A stretch of DNA of 64,000 bases from DAIMFL01 sp964372215 (GCA_964372215.1 CAYJQC010000004.1:124001-188000); one strand, 5' to 3'; numbered from the stretch's first letter, positions 28,387-37,218 are shown. A program made the numbers and translations. The notes: generated by a model from the sequence alone, not told the origin.

Positions 28387-30432
28387 CTAAATGCAGTCGC
28401 GGGCAATGGTCTCCTGATAGGTCCGCTCGGCGAATATCTCGCCGCGGTCATAGGCCTTGACCCAAGCTTGCACGTAGAAAGCGTCGGAGTCGCAGGTGAT
28501 CGACACCTCGGAATCGACGCGCGCGTTCCAGTCCTTGCGCCGGTACTCCTGATGGCAACCCACTGTGCTGCGGCATGCGGCCGGATTGCTGCGCGAAATC
28601 GCGTAGGTCTTGTCGCGGCGCGAGGTGATCTCGGTGCCGATCTCGTCGAGGACGAAGCGGCCATCGTCGCTGACGATCCGATAGACGGTTTCCTGGGTGC
28701 CGCCGTCATAAGTGATCTCGCGCGCTTCCCGAGGCGGCTCCTTCACCGTGAGCGGGCCGTGCTGCGCGTGCTCGGCCGGCTCGAACTTGACGCGGGCGAG
28801 TCCCGTGCCGGTGGCAAGCACCGGGAGATCGACCCGCGATCCGTCGGGATCGATGGTCAGCGTCACCGGCCGTGGCGACGGCCAAACCATCGGCCAGTAG
28901 GTCGACGAAATGGCCATCCGGAGTCGATGGCCCCTGGGAAAGGTCTGGGCGACCGGCTTCATCGTCACGTCCACAGCGTAGTACTGGCCGGGCTTCAGCG
29001 GGGCGGGATGCTCGTGACTCCTGCGATGGGCCAGATTGAGCACGCCGAGGGTGACAAACGCAGAAGTGCCGTCCGGCGCCACGTCGGTCAGCCGGATGGC
29101 GACCAGCGCCTGCGGCTGGTTCGCCTTCACCCGGATGCGGATGCGCGCGGCACCGATGAGATGCAGATCGGCCGCGAGCGGCGCCGTGTCGAAGCAGATC
29201 GACCCGCCATCGTCCTCGCGCTGGTCGATGGCGCCTTCGGGCGCGATCCGGCCCTGGCCATAGGGGCACCACTCCTGCGCGTGCAACCCGACGGTCTGCG
29301 GCGAGCAGACGGCGCGTGGTGAGCTCTTGCGCTTCGCCCGGCGCGACGTCAGCCCCTGGTCCGACGGAAAGAACGAGATGTTCCTGATCGCCTTCGACGG
29401 CCATTGCGGCAGGCCGAGCCAGCGGCCAGGGCGCTCGAGGAAATGCGGGACTGGCGCCGCATGCTCCATCAGCCACAGCCGCATGGCGGGAGCGCGTTCG
29501 ACGCCGGTGTCCTGGTCCTTGAGCCAGCGGTCCCACCAGCGCTTGCACTCCTGCAGGAAACCGATGGCCGGGCCCGGCACGCCGCGCTGCGGCTCCTTGT
29601 GCCCCCAGGGTCCGACCAGTCCCTTGCAGGTCGCCTCCAGATTCTCGACCAGCCGGAACACCGTGGGGGTATAGCCGTCGAGCCAGCCGCCGACCGCCAG
29701 CACCGGGCAGGCGATGGCGGCGAAATCCTCGCAGATCGACCCCTGCTTCCAGAACTCGTCGCGGCGCTGGTGCTTCAGCCATTCGCCGGGAAACACCTGC
29801 AGGGCCTCGATGCGCCGCCGCCACATGTCGCGCCAGCGGCCCTCGCCGACCACGGCCGGGTCCGGCGGCAGGGCGGCGTAGTTGAAGAACGCGCCACCCC
29901 AGCTGAAATTGTCGTTGAGCAGGCAGCCGCCCAGGTAGTGCGCGTCGCAGGCATAGCGGTCGTCGGTCGAGCACATCGTGACGATCGCCTTGAGCGCCGG
30001 CGGCCGGCGCGCGGCGACCTGCAGGCCGTTGAAGCCGCCCCAGGAGATGCCGATCATGCCGACGGCCCCCGAGCACCACGCTTGGCCGGCAAGCCAGGCG
30101 ATGACCTCGAGCGCGTCGTCCTGTTCGCGCTCGACGTATTCGTCCTCGACCAGGCCGTCGGAATCGCCGGTGCCGGCGATGTCGACCCGGGCGCAGGCAT
30201 AGCCGTGCGCCGCGAACCAGAGATGCATCTCGTCGTCGCCGAGCCGCGTACCGTCGCGCCGGCGATAGGGGATGTACTCGAGGATGGCAGGTACCGGATT
30301 GGCGGCCGCGTCCTTCGGCAGGAACAGCCGTGCGGCGAGGCGGCGACCGTCTGCCAAGGGAATCCAGGCGGTCTCGACAGTCGTGACGCCGGGATCCCGA
30401 TCCTTCGCTGCCGCCACCACCCCTCTCCGCAT
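28387..30432 (-). CDS. CocE/NonD family hydrolase (X-Pro dipeptidyl-peptidase S15 type), copy 1
   Basis: A 681-residue alpha/beta hydrolase with a C-terminal jelly-roll XPP_PEPC domain. The nucleophile is Ser130 in GMIGISWGGFNG. Catalytic Asp and His candidates are in VGGWLDGYT and VGPWGHKEP. It has no signal peptide, so it is cytoplasmic. Known relatives cleave cocaine, glutaryl-cephalosporins, alpha-amino-acid esters or X-Pro peptides. It is a close paralogue of the gene at 31088-33124. The start is unsure: ATG 30432 has no Shine-Dalgarno and would be nearly leaderless; GTG 30420 is an alternative. It heads the leftward operon with the oligopeptide importer. Confidence 0.9.
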   Translation of the reverse strand: MRRGVVAAAKDRDPGVTTVETAWIPLADGRRLAARLFLPKDAAANPVPAILEYIPYRRRDGTRLGDDEMHLWFAAHGYACARVDIAGTGDSDGLVEDEYVEREQDDALEVIAWLAGQAWCSGAVGMIGISWGGFNGLQVAARRPPALKAIVTMCSTDDRYACDAHYLGGCLLNDNFSWGGAFFNYAALPPDPAVVGEGRWRDMWRRRIEALQVFPGEWLKHQRRDEFWKQGSICEDFAAIACPVLAVGGWLDGYTPTVFRLVENLEATCKGLVGPWGHKEPQRGVPGPAIGFLQECKRWWDRWLKDQDTGVERAPAMRLWLMEHAAPVPHFLERPGRWLGLPQWPSKAIRNISFFPSDQGLTSRRAKRKSSPRAVCSPQTVGLHAQEWCPYGQGRIAPEGAIDQREDDGGSICFDTAPLAADLHLIGAARIRIRVKANQPQALVAIRLTDVAPDGTSAFVTLGVLNLAHRRSHEHPAPLKPGQYYAVDVTMKPVAQTFPRGHRLRMAISSTYWPMVWPSPRPVTLTIDPDGSRVDLPVLATGTGLARVKFEPAEHAQHGPLTVKEPPREAREITYDGGTQETVYRIVSDDGRFVLDEIGTEITSRRDKTYAISRSNPAACRSTVGCHQEYRRKDWNARVDSEVSITCDSDAFYVQAWVKAYDRGEIFAERTYQETIARDCI

Positions 30433-30434
30433 TG

Positions 30435-30454
30435 TATTGTCTAGCTGTACAATA
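30435..30454. promoter_or_regulatory. Palindromic operator in the divergent hydrolase/TetR promoter
   Basis: The arms TATTGT and ACAATA flank an AGCT core (16 of 20 positions symmetric). The repeat CAATATACTG occurs at 30450-30459 and again at 30470-30479, exactly 20 bases (two helical turns) apart. TATACT and TATATT -10-like hexamers lie on both strands. It is the obvious target for the adjacent TetR protein. Confidence 0.65.
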
Positions 30455-30461
30455 TACTGTT

Positions 30462-31091
30462 GTGAGCATCAATATACTGAACACGTGTGCGGAATTGGGC
30501 GGCCTCTCGCGAAAATCGGTCAAGAGCCTGCGGCGCGACGAACTGGTCGACGCGACGATCGCCGTCATTGGCGAGGAAGGGCTGGCGCGGGCGACGCTGT
30601 CGAACATCGCAACGCGGGCGGGCATGTCCCCGGCCCTCGTGAACCACTATTTCGACGGCAAGGAAGAGCTGCTGGCGCTCACGATGCGCAGCCTCTCAAA
30701 TCTGTTCCGCCGGGAGATCCTTGATCTGCTGCCGCCGGATCCGAGCCCGGAGCAGCGTCTGCTGGCCATCATCGACGGCTGCTTCGTGCCGCAGCATTTC
30801 ATGCCCGGGGCGCAGGAGGCTTGGCTGCAGTTCTGGATGTACGCCTTGCACAAGGAGAGTTTCATCCGCCTGCACCGCGTCACCAGCGCCCGGTTCCTGT
30901 CGAACAACCGCTACGCGGTCCGCCGCCTGGTGCCGGCAGCGCAGGTGGAGGACGCGGTGAACGGGCTCGCCGCCCTGATCGATGGCTTCTCCTGGCGCTT
31001 CGCCATCGACAGACAGAACGTCGACTTCGAGCAGGCTCGGCGCCTCTGCCGGGACTACGTGCTGCGCTGCATCCTGGACCGCCGGGAATGA
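30462..31091 (+). CDS. TetR/AcrR-family transcriptional regulator
   Basis: About 209 residues. The N-terminal HTH is typical of TetR/BetI: RRDELVDATIAVIGEEGLARATLSNIATRAGMS in outline, with the recognition helix SPALVNHYFDGKEELL. The C-terminal ligand domain ends DYVLRCILDRRE. GTG 30462 is chosen; TTG 30432 (overlapping the operator) and TTG 30495 are alternatives, and no start has a strong Shine-Dalgarno. It divides two transcription units headed by paralogous hydrolases and probably represses both. Its stop overlaps the next gene as ATGA. Confidence 0.88.
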   Translation: MSINILNTCAELGGLSRKSVKSLRRDELVDATIAVIGEEGLARATLSNIATRAGMSPALVNHYFDGKEELLALTMRSLSNLFRREILDLLPPDPSPEQRLLAIIDGCFVPQHFMPGAQEAWLQFWMYALHKESFIRLHRVTSARFLSNNRYAVRRLVPAAQVEDAVNGLAALIDGFSWRFAIDRQNVDFEQARRLCRDYVLRCILDRRE

Positions 31092-33124
31092 CCGAGGGCG
31101 AGGCGGCCCCATATTGCGCCGCTGTCGATCGGATCGAGACGGCGTGGATCCCCTTGGCCGACGGCCGCCGACTCGCCGCACGGCTGTTCCTGCCGAAGGA
31201 TGCGGCCGCCAATCCGGTTCCTGTGATCCTCGAGTACATTCCCTATCGCCGGCGCGACGGCACCCGGACCGCCGACGACGAGATGCACGTGTGGTTCGCG
31301 GCGAACGGCTATGCCTGTGCCCGGGTCGACATCGCCGGCTCCGGCGATTCCGACGGCCTGATCGAGGACGAGTACGTCACGCGCGAGCAGGATGACGGGC
31401 TCGAGGTGATCGCCTGGCTCGCCGGCCAGGCCTGGTGCTCGGGGGCCGTCGGCATGATCGGCATCTCTTGGGGCGGCTTCAACGGCCTGCAGATCGCCGC
31501 GCGCCGGCCGCCGGCACTCAAGGCCGTCATCTCGCTCTGCTCCACGGTCGATCGCTACCACGACGACGTGCATTTCATGGGCGGCTGCGTGCTCGACTGC
31601 AACATGGACTGGGGCGCGTATTTCTTCACCATGAGCGGCTTCCCACCTGATCCCGGGACAGCGGGAGAGGGCAGGTGGCGGGACCTGTGGCGCCAGCGGA
31701 TCGAGAATGTCGAGCTCTACCCGGCGCTGTGGCTTGGGCATCGCCGCCGCGACGCGTTCTGGCGCCATGGCTCGGTGATCGAGAACTACGGGGCGATCCC
31801 CGTGCCGGTGCTGGCGGTCAGCGGCTGGGCAGACGGCTACACCCGGGCAGTGACGGCGTTGGTCGCGAGCCTCGATGCCCCCTGCAAGGGCATCATCGGC
31901 CCGTGGGGTCACCGCTATCCCCATGCCGGCGTCCCCGGGCCGGCGATCGGCTTCCTGCAGGAGGCCAGGCGATGGTGGGACAAGTGGTTGAAGGGCATCG
32001 AGACCGGAGTCGATGCCGACCCGGCGATGCGGCTGTGGCTGCAGGAGCCGCAGCCTCCGGCCGGTCATGTTCCCGAGCGGGGCGGGCGATGGATCGGCCT
32101 CGACCGCTGGCCGGTTCCGCAGCAGACGGTGCAGACGCTCCGGCTGGCGGACGGCCGCCTCGATCTGGGGGCGGTGAAATCGACACGGCGGACCGCGACC
32201 ATATGCTCGCCGCACACCACCGGCCTCGCCTCCGGCGAGTGGTGCGCCTACGGTCTGGGCAAGATCGCACCTGAACTGCCGCTGGACCAGCGGCCGGACG
32301 ACCTGGGGTCGCTCACCTATGATGGAGCCGTCCTGGCCGACGCCCTGGCTGTGGTGGGGGCTCCCCGAGTGCGCCTGCGGGTGTCCTGCGACAAGCCACT
32401 GGCCCTGCTGGCGGTCCGGCTCAGCGTCGTGCAGCCCGACGGCAGCGTCGAGCGGCTGAGCTACGGCGTACTCAACCTCTGCCATCGCGACGGCCACGAG
32501 CAGCTTTCCCCGCTCGCACCCGGGGTGCCCTACGACGTCGCCGTCGAGCTCAAGACGATGGCGCATCGGATCCCGGCCGGCCAACTCCTGCGGCTCGCCG
32601 TGTCGACATCGTACTGGCCCCTGCTGTGGCCGTCGCCGGAACCGGCGAGCGTCACCGTGCATGAAGACGGATCTTGGCTGGAGTTGCCGGTGCTCGACTC
32701 TGTCGACGACCGGCCGGCGCCGGTCTTCGGGCCGCCGGAATCCGCACCGCCCGCGGCCGTGACGGTGACCCGGGAGGGCGCCGAGACGCGGCAGATCCTG
32801 CGGGACATCGGCGAGGCCAGCACGACGTTCAGGGTGTCGCGCGACGACGGCTCGTACGTCATCGACGACATCGGTACCGAGCAGACTTTCACCCGGGTCC
32901 ACGAATGCTCGATCCGCGACAACGATCCGCTCAGCGCACGCACGCGCGTGGCGTGCACCGCCAGCTATCGTCGCGGCGGCTGGCAGGCGCGCGTCGAAAG
33001 CGAGATCGAAATGACGTGCGACGATCGTGAGTTCCACTTCACCGCCCGGCTGGCGACATTCGACGGCGAGCGACCCTTCGTGGAGCGTCGCATCGTCTGC
33101 TCGGTCCCGCGCGATCACGCCTAG
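31088..33124 (+). CDS. CocE/NonD family hydrolase (S15 type), copy 2
   Basis: A 678-residue paralogue of the 28387-30432 hydrolase with the same layout. Ser127 is in GMIGISWGGFNG, with VSGWADGYT and IGPWGHRYP for Asp and His, and the XPP_PEPC-like beta domain follows. The region around IPLADGRRLAARLFLPKDAA is almost identical in the two proteins; C-terminal halves differ more. ATG 31088 overlaps the TetR stop as ATGA, whereas the open frame extends back into the TetR gene. It differs from copy 1 around the substrate-side segments (FMGGCVLDCNMDWG here, YLGGCLLNDNFSWG there), which hints at different acyl or amine preference. Confidence 0.9.
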   Translation: MTEGEAAPYCAAVDRIETAWIPLADGRRLAARLFLPKDAAANPVPVILEYIPYRRRDGTRTADDEMHVWFAANGYACARVDIAGSGDSDGLIEDEYVTREQDDGLEVIAWLAGQAWCSGAVGMIGISWGGFNGLQIAARRPPALKAVISLCSTVDRYHDDVHFMGGCVLDCNMDWGAYFFTMSGFPPDPGTAGEGRWRDLWRQRIENVELYPALWLGHRRRDAFWRHGSVIENYGAIPVPVLAVSGWADGYTRAVTALVASLDAPCKGIIGPWGHRYPHAGVPGPAIGFLQEARRWWDKWLKGIETGVDADPAMRLWLQEPQPPAGHVPERGGRWIGLDRWPVPQQTVQTLRLADGRLDLGAVKSTRRTATICSPHTTGLASGEWCAYGLGKIAPELPLDQRPDDLGSLTYDGAVLADALAVVGAPRVRLRVSCDKPLALLAVRLSVVQPDGSVERLSYGVLNLCHRDGHEQLSPLAPGVPYDVAVELKTMAHRIPAGQLLRLAVSTSYWPLLWPSPEPASVTVHEDGSWLELPVLDSVDDRPAPVFGPPESAPPAAVTVTREGAETRQILRDIGEASTTFRVSRDDGSYVIDDIGTEQTFTRVHECSIRDNDPLSARTRVACTASYRRGGWQARVESEIEMTCDDREFHFTARLATFDGERPFVERRIVCSVPRDHA

Positions 33125-33128
33125 GCTT

Positions 33129-33935
33129 ATGGCGATGCAGCCGGACCGGATAGCAGCCATCCTCGATCTCGATCGCTATCCCTTGCATGCGCCCGAGGGG
33201 GCGCTCTACCGGCAGGTCGTCGACCGATGCCGCGCGCGGCTGGCGGCTGAAGGCATGTTCGATCTGGAGGGTTTCGTGCATGCCGATGCGTTGGCCCGGT
33301 GCATCGCTGCGCTGAGGCCCGAGATCGACACCGCCAGTTTCGTCCACCAGCGGCGCCACAACATCTATTTCCGCGACGAGGTCGAGGGACTCGCCCCCGA
33401 TCATCCGGCGCTTCGGCAGATGGACACGGTGAACCGCACCTTGTGCGCCGACCAGATGCGGGATTCGCCGATCGCCGCGATCTATGAATGGGCGCCGTTG
33501 CGCCGCTTCCTGGCAGAGGCGATGGCAAAGCGCGAGCTGTTCCTGATGGATGACGACCTGGCCCGGATCAACGTCATGTCGTACCGGGATGGCGCGGCGC
33601 TCAACTGGCACTTCGATCGCTCCGAATTCACCACGACGCTCCTGCTGCAGGCTCCCGATGGCGGCGGCGAGTTCGAGTTCCGTCGCGATCTGCGCTCCGA
33701 CGACGACCCGAACTACGACGGCGTGGCGCGGCTGCTTGCCGGTGCCGATCGCCAAGTCAGCCGGTTGGCGCTCGGGCCGGGCACGCTCAACGTCTTCAAG
33801 GGCCGCAACACCGCCCACCGCGTGACTCCGGTTCGCGGCGCGCGCGAGCGGATCATCGCGGTCTTCTCGTACTACGAACGCCCGGGAGTGGTGTTCACGC
33901 GCGAGGAACGCATTGGGTTCTACGGCAGATCCTGA
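33129..33935 (+). CDS. 2-oxoglutarate/Fe(II) oxygenase of the BesD/HalD type with an HxD iron site
   Basis: A 268-residue enzyme with a double-stranded beta-helix core. The iron ligands read His161-Phe-Asp163 in LNWHFDRSEFTTTLLLQ and His230 in GRNTAHRVTP; Arg241 is placed to hold 2-oxoglutarate. The GGGEFEFRRDLRS stretch and the FKGRNTAHRVTP motif resemble the BesD/HalD group, which acts on free amino acids. In the halogenases of that group the Asp is replaced by Gly or Ala to make room for chloride; here Asp is kept, so hydroxylation is the expected reaction. ATG 33129 lies 4 bases after the hydrolase stop; ATG 33135 is an alternative. Substrate unknown. Confidence 0.78.
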   Translation: MAMQPDRIAAILDLDRYPLHAPEGALYRQVVDRCRARLAAEGMFDLEGFVHADALARCIAALRPEIDTASFVHQRRHNIYFRDEVEGLAPDHPALRQMDTVNRTLCADQMRDSPIAAIYEWAPLRRFLAEAMAKRELFLMDDDLARINVMSYRDGAALNWHFDRSEFTTTLLLQAPDGGGEFEFRRDLRSDDDPNYDGVARLLAGADRQVSRLALGPGTLNVFKGRNTAHRVTPVRGARERIIAVFSYYERPGVVFTREERIGFYGRS

Positions 33936-33963
33936 GACGGCATCGCAGGACGGCCCCGACCGC

Positions 33964-35568
33964 TCAATTCAGGAAGGCGGCGTCCTCCCGCATCTCGATG
34001 ACGGTCGGACGGTCGGCGGCAAAGGCGCCGGCGACCGCCGCCTCGAACGCGGCCAGGCTGTCCGGCCGGGCGGTCAGGCAGCCGAAGCCGCCAGCCACCG
34101 TCAGGTAGTCGGGATTGAGCTGGTTCACGCCGATCGTCGGAATCCCGCGCGCCTTCATGCCATCGCGAATCTGCGCCAGGCTGTCGTTGTTCCACAGCAC
34201 GATGGCGATCGGCAGCTTGTGCTCCACCGCGGTCGCCAGCTCCTGCATGGTGAACAGGAAGCCGCCATCGCCGACCAGCACCGCCGTCGGCCGCTTTGGC
34301 GCGGCGAACTGGCCGCCAATCGCCGCGGGCAGCGCGAAGCCAAGCGTCCCGTAGCCGACCGGGAAGAACCAGGTCTTCGGTGCGAAGCAGGGGTAGAAGG
34401 AATAGCCGGTATAGGCGATCTGCGTCATGTCGGTGAACACCATGCCGTCCTGCGGCACGGCACGGCGCAGGGCATCGAGCACGGTCACGTGCTTGCGCTC
34501 GAGCGCTGTGAAGTTGTCGCGCTCGGCCTTGCGCGTCGCGGCGATCTCGCCATTGCCCTTGAACCCGTCGGCGCGCGCGTTTCCCAGCGCCGCCAGGATC
34601 GCCGTCAGGGTCTCACGGGCGTCGGCCTGGATCGCCACCGCCGGGTCGTAGTCGCGGGTGACGGTCAGGGGATCGATGTCGACCCGGATCATCGGTCCGC
34701 CCAGCTCGAGCCGCCCGTCGAGCCAGATGTCCGGCTCGGACAGCTCGGTGCCGATCGCTAGCACCAGGTCAGCGGACTTGACGAAGCCTTGGGTCGCGGC
34801 ACGGTCGAGGGTCACCTCGAGCGCCAGTTCGTGATCGTCCGGGATGATACCCTTGGCGGCGATGGTCGGCAGCACCGCGGCGCCGACCGCCTCGGCAAGG
34901 TGCAGCAGTTCGGCGGCCGCGGCGATGCTGCCACCGCCGGCGATGATCAGCGGGCGCTTTGCCGCCTTGAGCAGCTTCACCGCCTCGGAGATTGCCTCGG
35001 GGGCGGGCAGGGAACGCCGGCCGGTCGCGCGCCGCCGCGGGCTGGTGGTATCGGGCGTCTTCAGCACGTCGAGCGGGATCGAGATGTGGCAGGGCCGTGG
35101 CCGCTCCGTGTCGAACAGCGTGAAGGCCCGGGCCACCAGCTCGTGCACCTGGTCCGGAGTCTGGGCGATGGCGGAGAAAGCGGTGAGCGGCTCGGTCACC
35201 CGCGCCTGATCGCGGATCTCGTGCAGCCGGCCGCGGCCCATGCCGAGATCGCCGGTCGCCGCCACGCTGGAGATCACCAGCATCGGCTGGGAATCGGAAT
35301 AGGCCTGGCCGATCGGCGTCGCCGCATTGGTGACGCCGGGGCCGGAGATCAGCAGGCACACGCCGGGCCGGCCGGAGACGCGGGCATAGCCGTCGGCCAT
35401 GAACCCGGCGCCCTGCTCGTGCCGCACGCCGATGTGACGGATGCCGGCGCCCTCGATGCCGCGATAGGCTTCGAGGGTGTGCACGCCGGGCATGCCGAAC
35501 ACCGTATCCACGCCATAGGCGCGCAGCAGGTACATGAGTTGGGTGCCGCAGGAAACTGTCGGGGTCAT
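33964..35568 (-). CDS. Thiamine-diphosphate-dependent enzyme, acetolactate-synthase superfamily (possible 5-guanidino-2-oxopentanoate decarboxylase)
   Basis: A 534-residue ThDP enzyme with the N-terminal PYR domain (catalytic Glu in VRHEQGAGFMADGYAR near residue 51), the central domain (PLIIAGGGS) and the C-terminal PP domain with GDGGFLFTMQELATAVEHK and its WNND magnesium site. The overall pattern fits the group named 5-guanidino-2-oxopentanoate decarboxylase (AruI) in arginine catabolism rather than anabolic IlvB: no regulatory subunit is adjacent. It ends an operon with a polyamine-type importer, which agrees with a basic, nitrogen-rich substrate. The superfamily is certain; the exact reaction is inference. 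Confidence 0.8.
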   Translation of the reverse strand: MTPTVSCGTQLMYLLRAYGVDTVFGMPGVHTLEAYRGIEGAGIRHIGVRHEQGAGFMADGYARVSGRPGVCLLISGPGVTNAATPIGQAYSDSQPMLVISSVAATGDLGMGRGRLHEIRDQARVTEPLTAFSAIAQTPDQVHELVARAFTLFDTERPRPCHISIPLDVLKTPDTTSPRRRATGRRSLPAPEAISEAVKLLKAAKRPLIIAGGGSIAAAAELLHLAEAVGAAVLPTIAAKGIIPDDHELALEVTLDRAATQGFVKSADLVLAIGTELSEPDIWLDGRLELGGPMIRVDIDPLTVTRDYDPAVAIQADARETLTAILAALGNARADGFKGNGEIAATRKAERDNFTALERKHVTVLDALRRAVPQDGMVFTDMTQIAYTGYSFYPCFAPKTWFFPVGYGTLGFALPAAIGGQFAAPKRPTAVLVGDGGFLFTMQELATAVEHKLPIAIVLWNNDSLAQIRDGMKARGIPTIGVNQLNPDYLTVAGGFGCLTARPDSLAAFEAAVAGAFAADRPTVIEMREDAAFLN

Positions 35569-35610
35569 GCTGTCTCCGCTACTCGTGATTCATGTGCAAC
35601 TTGCCGAGTC

Positions 35611-36339
35611 TCAGGCCGGGTTCCTGGCCTGGGCCAGGCCGGCGTAGAGTGCGCCGTACTCGTCCACCACCACCATGAACCACGGATCGAGCGGCTCGAC
35701 GAACGCCCGCTCGGCCGGGGTCCAGGCCGGCATGATCCAGGGCTTGCCCGCCGCCTTGGCGGCGGCGGCGACGCGCTTCAGGTCGGCCTTGTCCGCATCG
35801 CCGTTCTTGTAGGCGCCGCGGCCACGGCTGAGCGACAGATCGCTCGGGCCCAGGAACACGCCGTCGACGGTCGGCAGCGCCAGAATCTGCTCGACATCGG
35901 CCAGCGCTGCGGCGGATTCGACCATCGGGAAGCAGCGCGTCCGGGCGTTGGCGCCGTCGTAATAGTCCTGTCCGGCGCCGCCATAGCCGGAGGTGCGGGT
36001 GCCGGCGAAGCTGCGGTTGCCGAGCGGCGGGAACTTCGCCGCCGCGGTCACTTCCTCGGCATGGCCGACACCCTCGATATGCGGGATGATCACGCCGTCG
36101 CAGCCCATGTCGAGCGCCTGCTGGATCGGCACCGCGCTGGGGCCGAGCACTTTGGCGTAGACTTCGAGCTTCAGGGCCTTGATCAGGGCGATCAGCTTGT
36201 CGGTGGCGTCGAGGTCGAACAGCCCATGCTCGATGTCCAGCAGGAAGCGCCGATAGCCGAGGTCGCGGGCGATCTCCACCATGGCGTGGTGCGGCGTCGA
36301 CAGCCATACCGCCAGCTTGTCCATGTCGGCATCAGCCAT
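35611..36339 (-). CDS. HpcH/HpaI family aldolase (2-oxo acid aldolase/citrate-lyase-like)
   Basis: A 242-residue class II aldolase fold. Landmarks: FLLDIEHGLFDLDATDKL (the DxEHG-type active-site turn), an intermediate QALDMGCDGVIIPHIEG, the metal-binding Glu in CFPMVESAAALADVEQIL and the Asp in GVFLGPSDLSLSRG. These enzymes cleave hydroxy-2-oxo acids into pyruvate and an aldehyde. The 5' end overlaps the RraA-like gene by 8 bases; the TPP enzyme follows 42 bases downstream, so all three are one unit. Confidence 0.88.
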   Translation of the reverse strand: MADADMDKLAVWLSTPHHAMVEIARDLGYRRFLLDIEHGLFDLDATDKLIALIKALKLEVYAKVLGPSAVPIQQALDMGCDGVIIPHIEGVGHAEEVTAAAKFPPLGNRSFAGTRTSGYGGAGQDYYDGANARTRCFPMVESAAALADVEQILALPTVDGVFLGPSDLSLSRGRGAYKNGDADKADLKRVAAAAKAAGKPWIMPAWTPAERAFVEPLDPWFMVVVDEYGALYAGLAQARNPA

Positions 36340-37027
36340 GAGCCACCCCGTCCTTGCGTCCGCGTTCGGCGATCATCGCCTCGATATCGACCAGCTCCTG
36401 CAGCCTCGTGCCGGCCACGACTTTCTCCAGCCAGCCGCCCTCGTCGGCCTGGTCGGCAAGCGCCACGTCGATCAGGCCCGGCAGTTCCGCCGGCGGCACG
36501 AAGAGCACCCCGCACTCGTCCGCCAGCACCGCATCGCCCGGCTGCACCGAGACGCCACCGCAGGCTACGGGCATGTTGAACGCGCCGCCCAGGTTGAGCA
36601 GCTTGGTGGTGATCGGCGACACGCCGCGCGCCCAGGTGGGAACGCCCTGCTTGCGCACCTCCGCCGGATCGGTGACCGGTCCGTCGATGATCACGCCGGC
36701 CACCCCGCGCAGCTTCGCCACGGCCGCCATGAAGCCGCCCCAACAGGCGTGCCGGCTGTCGCCGCAGCGATCGATCACCAGCACGTCGCCGGGGCGCACC
36801 CGGTCCATGGCGTAGTACAGCAGCGTCGAATCGGGGCCGGGAATGGAGACGGTGACAGCAGTGCCGGCGATGCGGCGCCCCTCGATCAATGGCCTGAGCG
36901 CGATATCGGCAAAGCGGTCGTGCAGGTAATGGCCGGCGGTCGCGGCCTCGACCTGTCGCAGGCGGTCGACCAGCGCTGCGGGAAGCGGCGCCGGCAGGGC
37001 CTCGATGCGGTAGGACGTTATGCCCAT
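36332..37027 (-). CDS. RraA family protein (HMG/CHA aldolase-like)
   Basis: A 231-residue protein of the RraA/4-hydroxy-4-methyl-2-oxoglutarate aldolase family. It shows the core GDVLVIDRCGDSRHACWGGFMA segment with the GGxxA-like phosphate/substrate loop, then the RGVAGVIIDGPVTDPAEV motif with the RD/DG aldolase-type signature and PVACGGVSVQPGDAVLADECGVLFVP. Members act as aldolases or oxaloacetate decarboxylases in aromatic or branched acid catabolism. Placed between the importer ATPase and the HpcH aldolase, it likely performs another step of the same pathway. Confidence 0.85.
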   Translation of the reverse strand: MGITSYRIEALPAPLPAALVDRLRQVEAATAGHYLHDRFADIALRPLIEGRRIAGTAVTVSIPGPDSTLLYYAMDRVRPGDVLVIDRCGDSRHACWGGFMAAVAKLRGVAGVIIDGPVTDPAEVRKQGVPTWARGVSPITTKLLNLGGAFNMPVACGGVSVQPGDAVLADECGVLFVPPAELPGLIDVALADQADEGGWLEKVVAGTRLQELVDIEAMIAERGRKDGVAHG

Positions 37028-37218
37028 CTGTTCCTCTGTTGCTGGCGGCGCGACAGGTCACCGCACCGGCTTCGTTGTCGATCGGTTCGGCTCGTCGGCA
37101 CGCGCCGGATTCCACCGCTTGCTCTCGGCGCCTTGCGCACCTTGCCCGCGGTGTGTCGCCGGGCCGGAGCCGGCGCCGGCACGAAGTCGGCAAGGCGTTC
37201 GAGCGTGGCCATCGTCCG

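Noticed and set aside
37018..37212. A 64-codon leftward ORF beginning MATLERLADFVPA, in the gap between the PotA-like and RraA-like genes
   Set aside because: Its first residues faintly recall MmgE/PrpD proteins, but the rest is Arg-rich and shows no family pattern. It overlaps the rraA start and has no convincing ribosome site. A remnant is possible but not supported.
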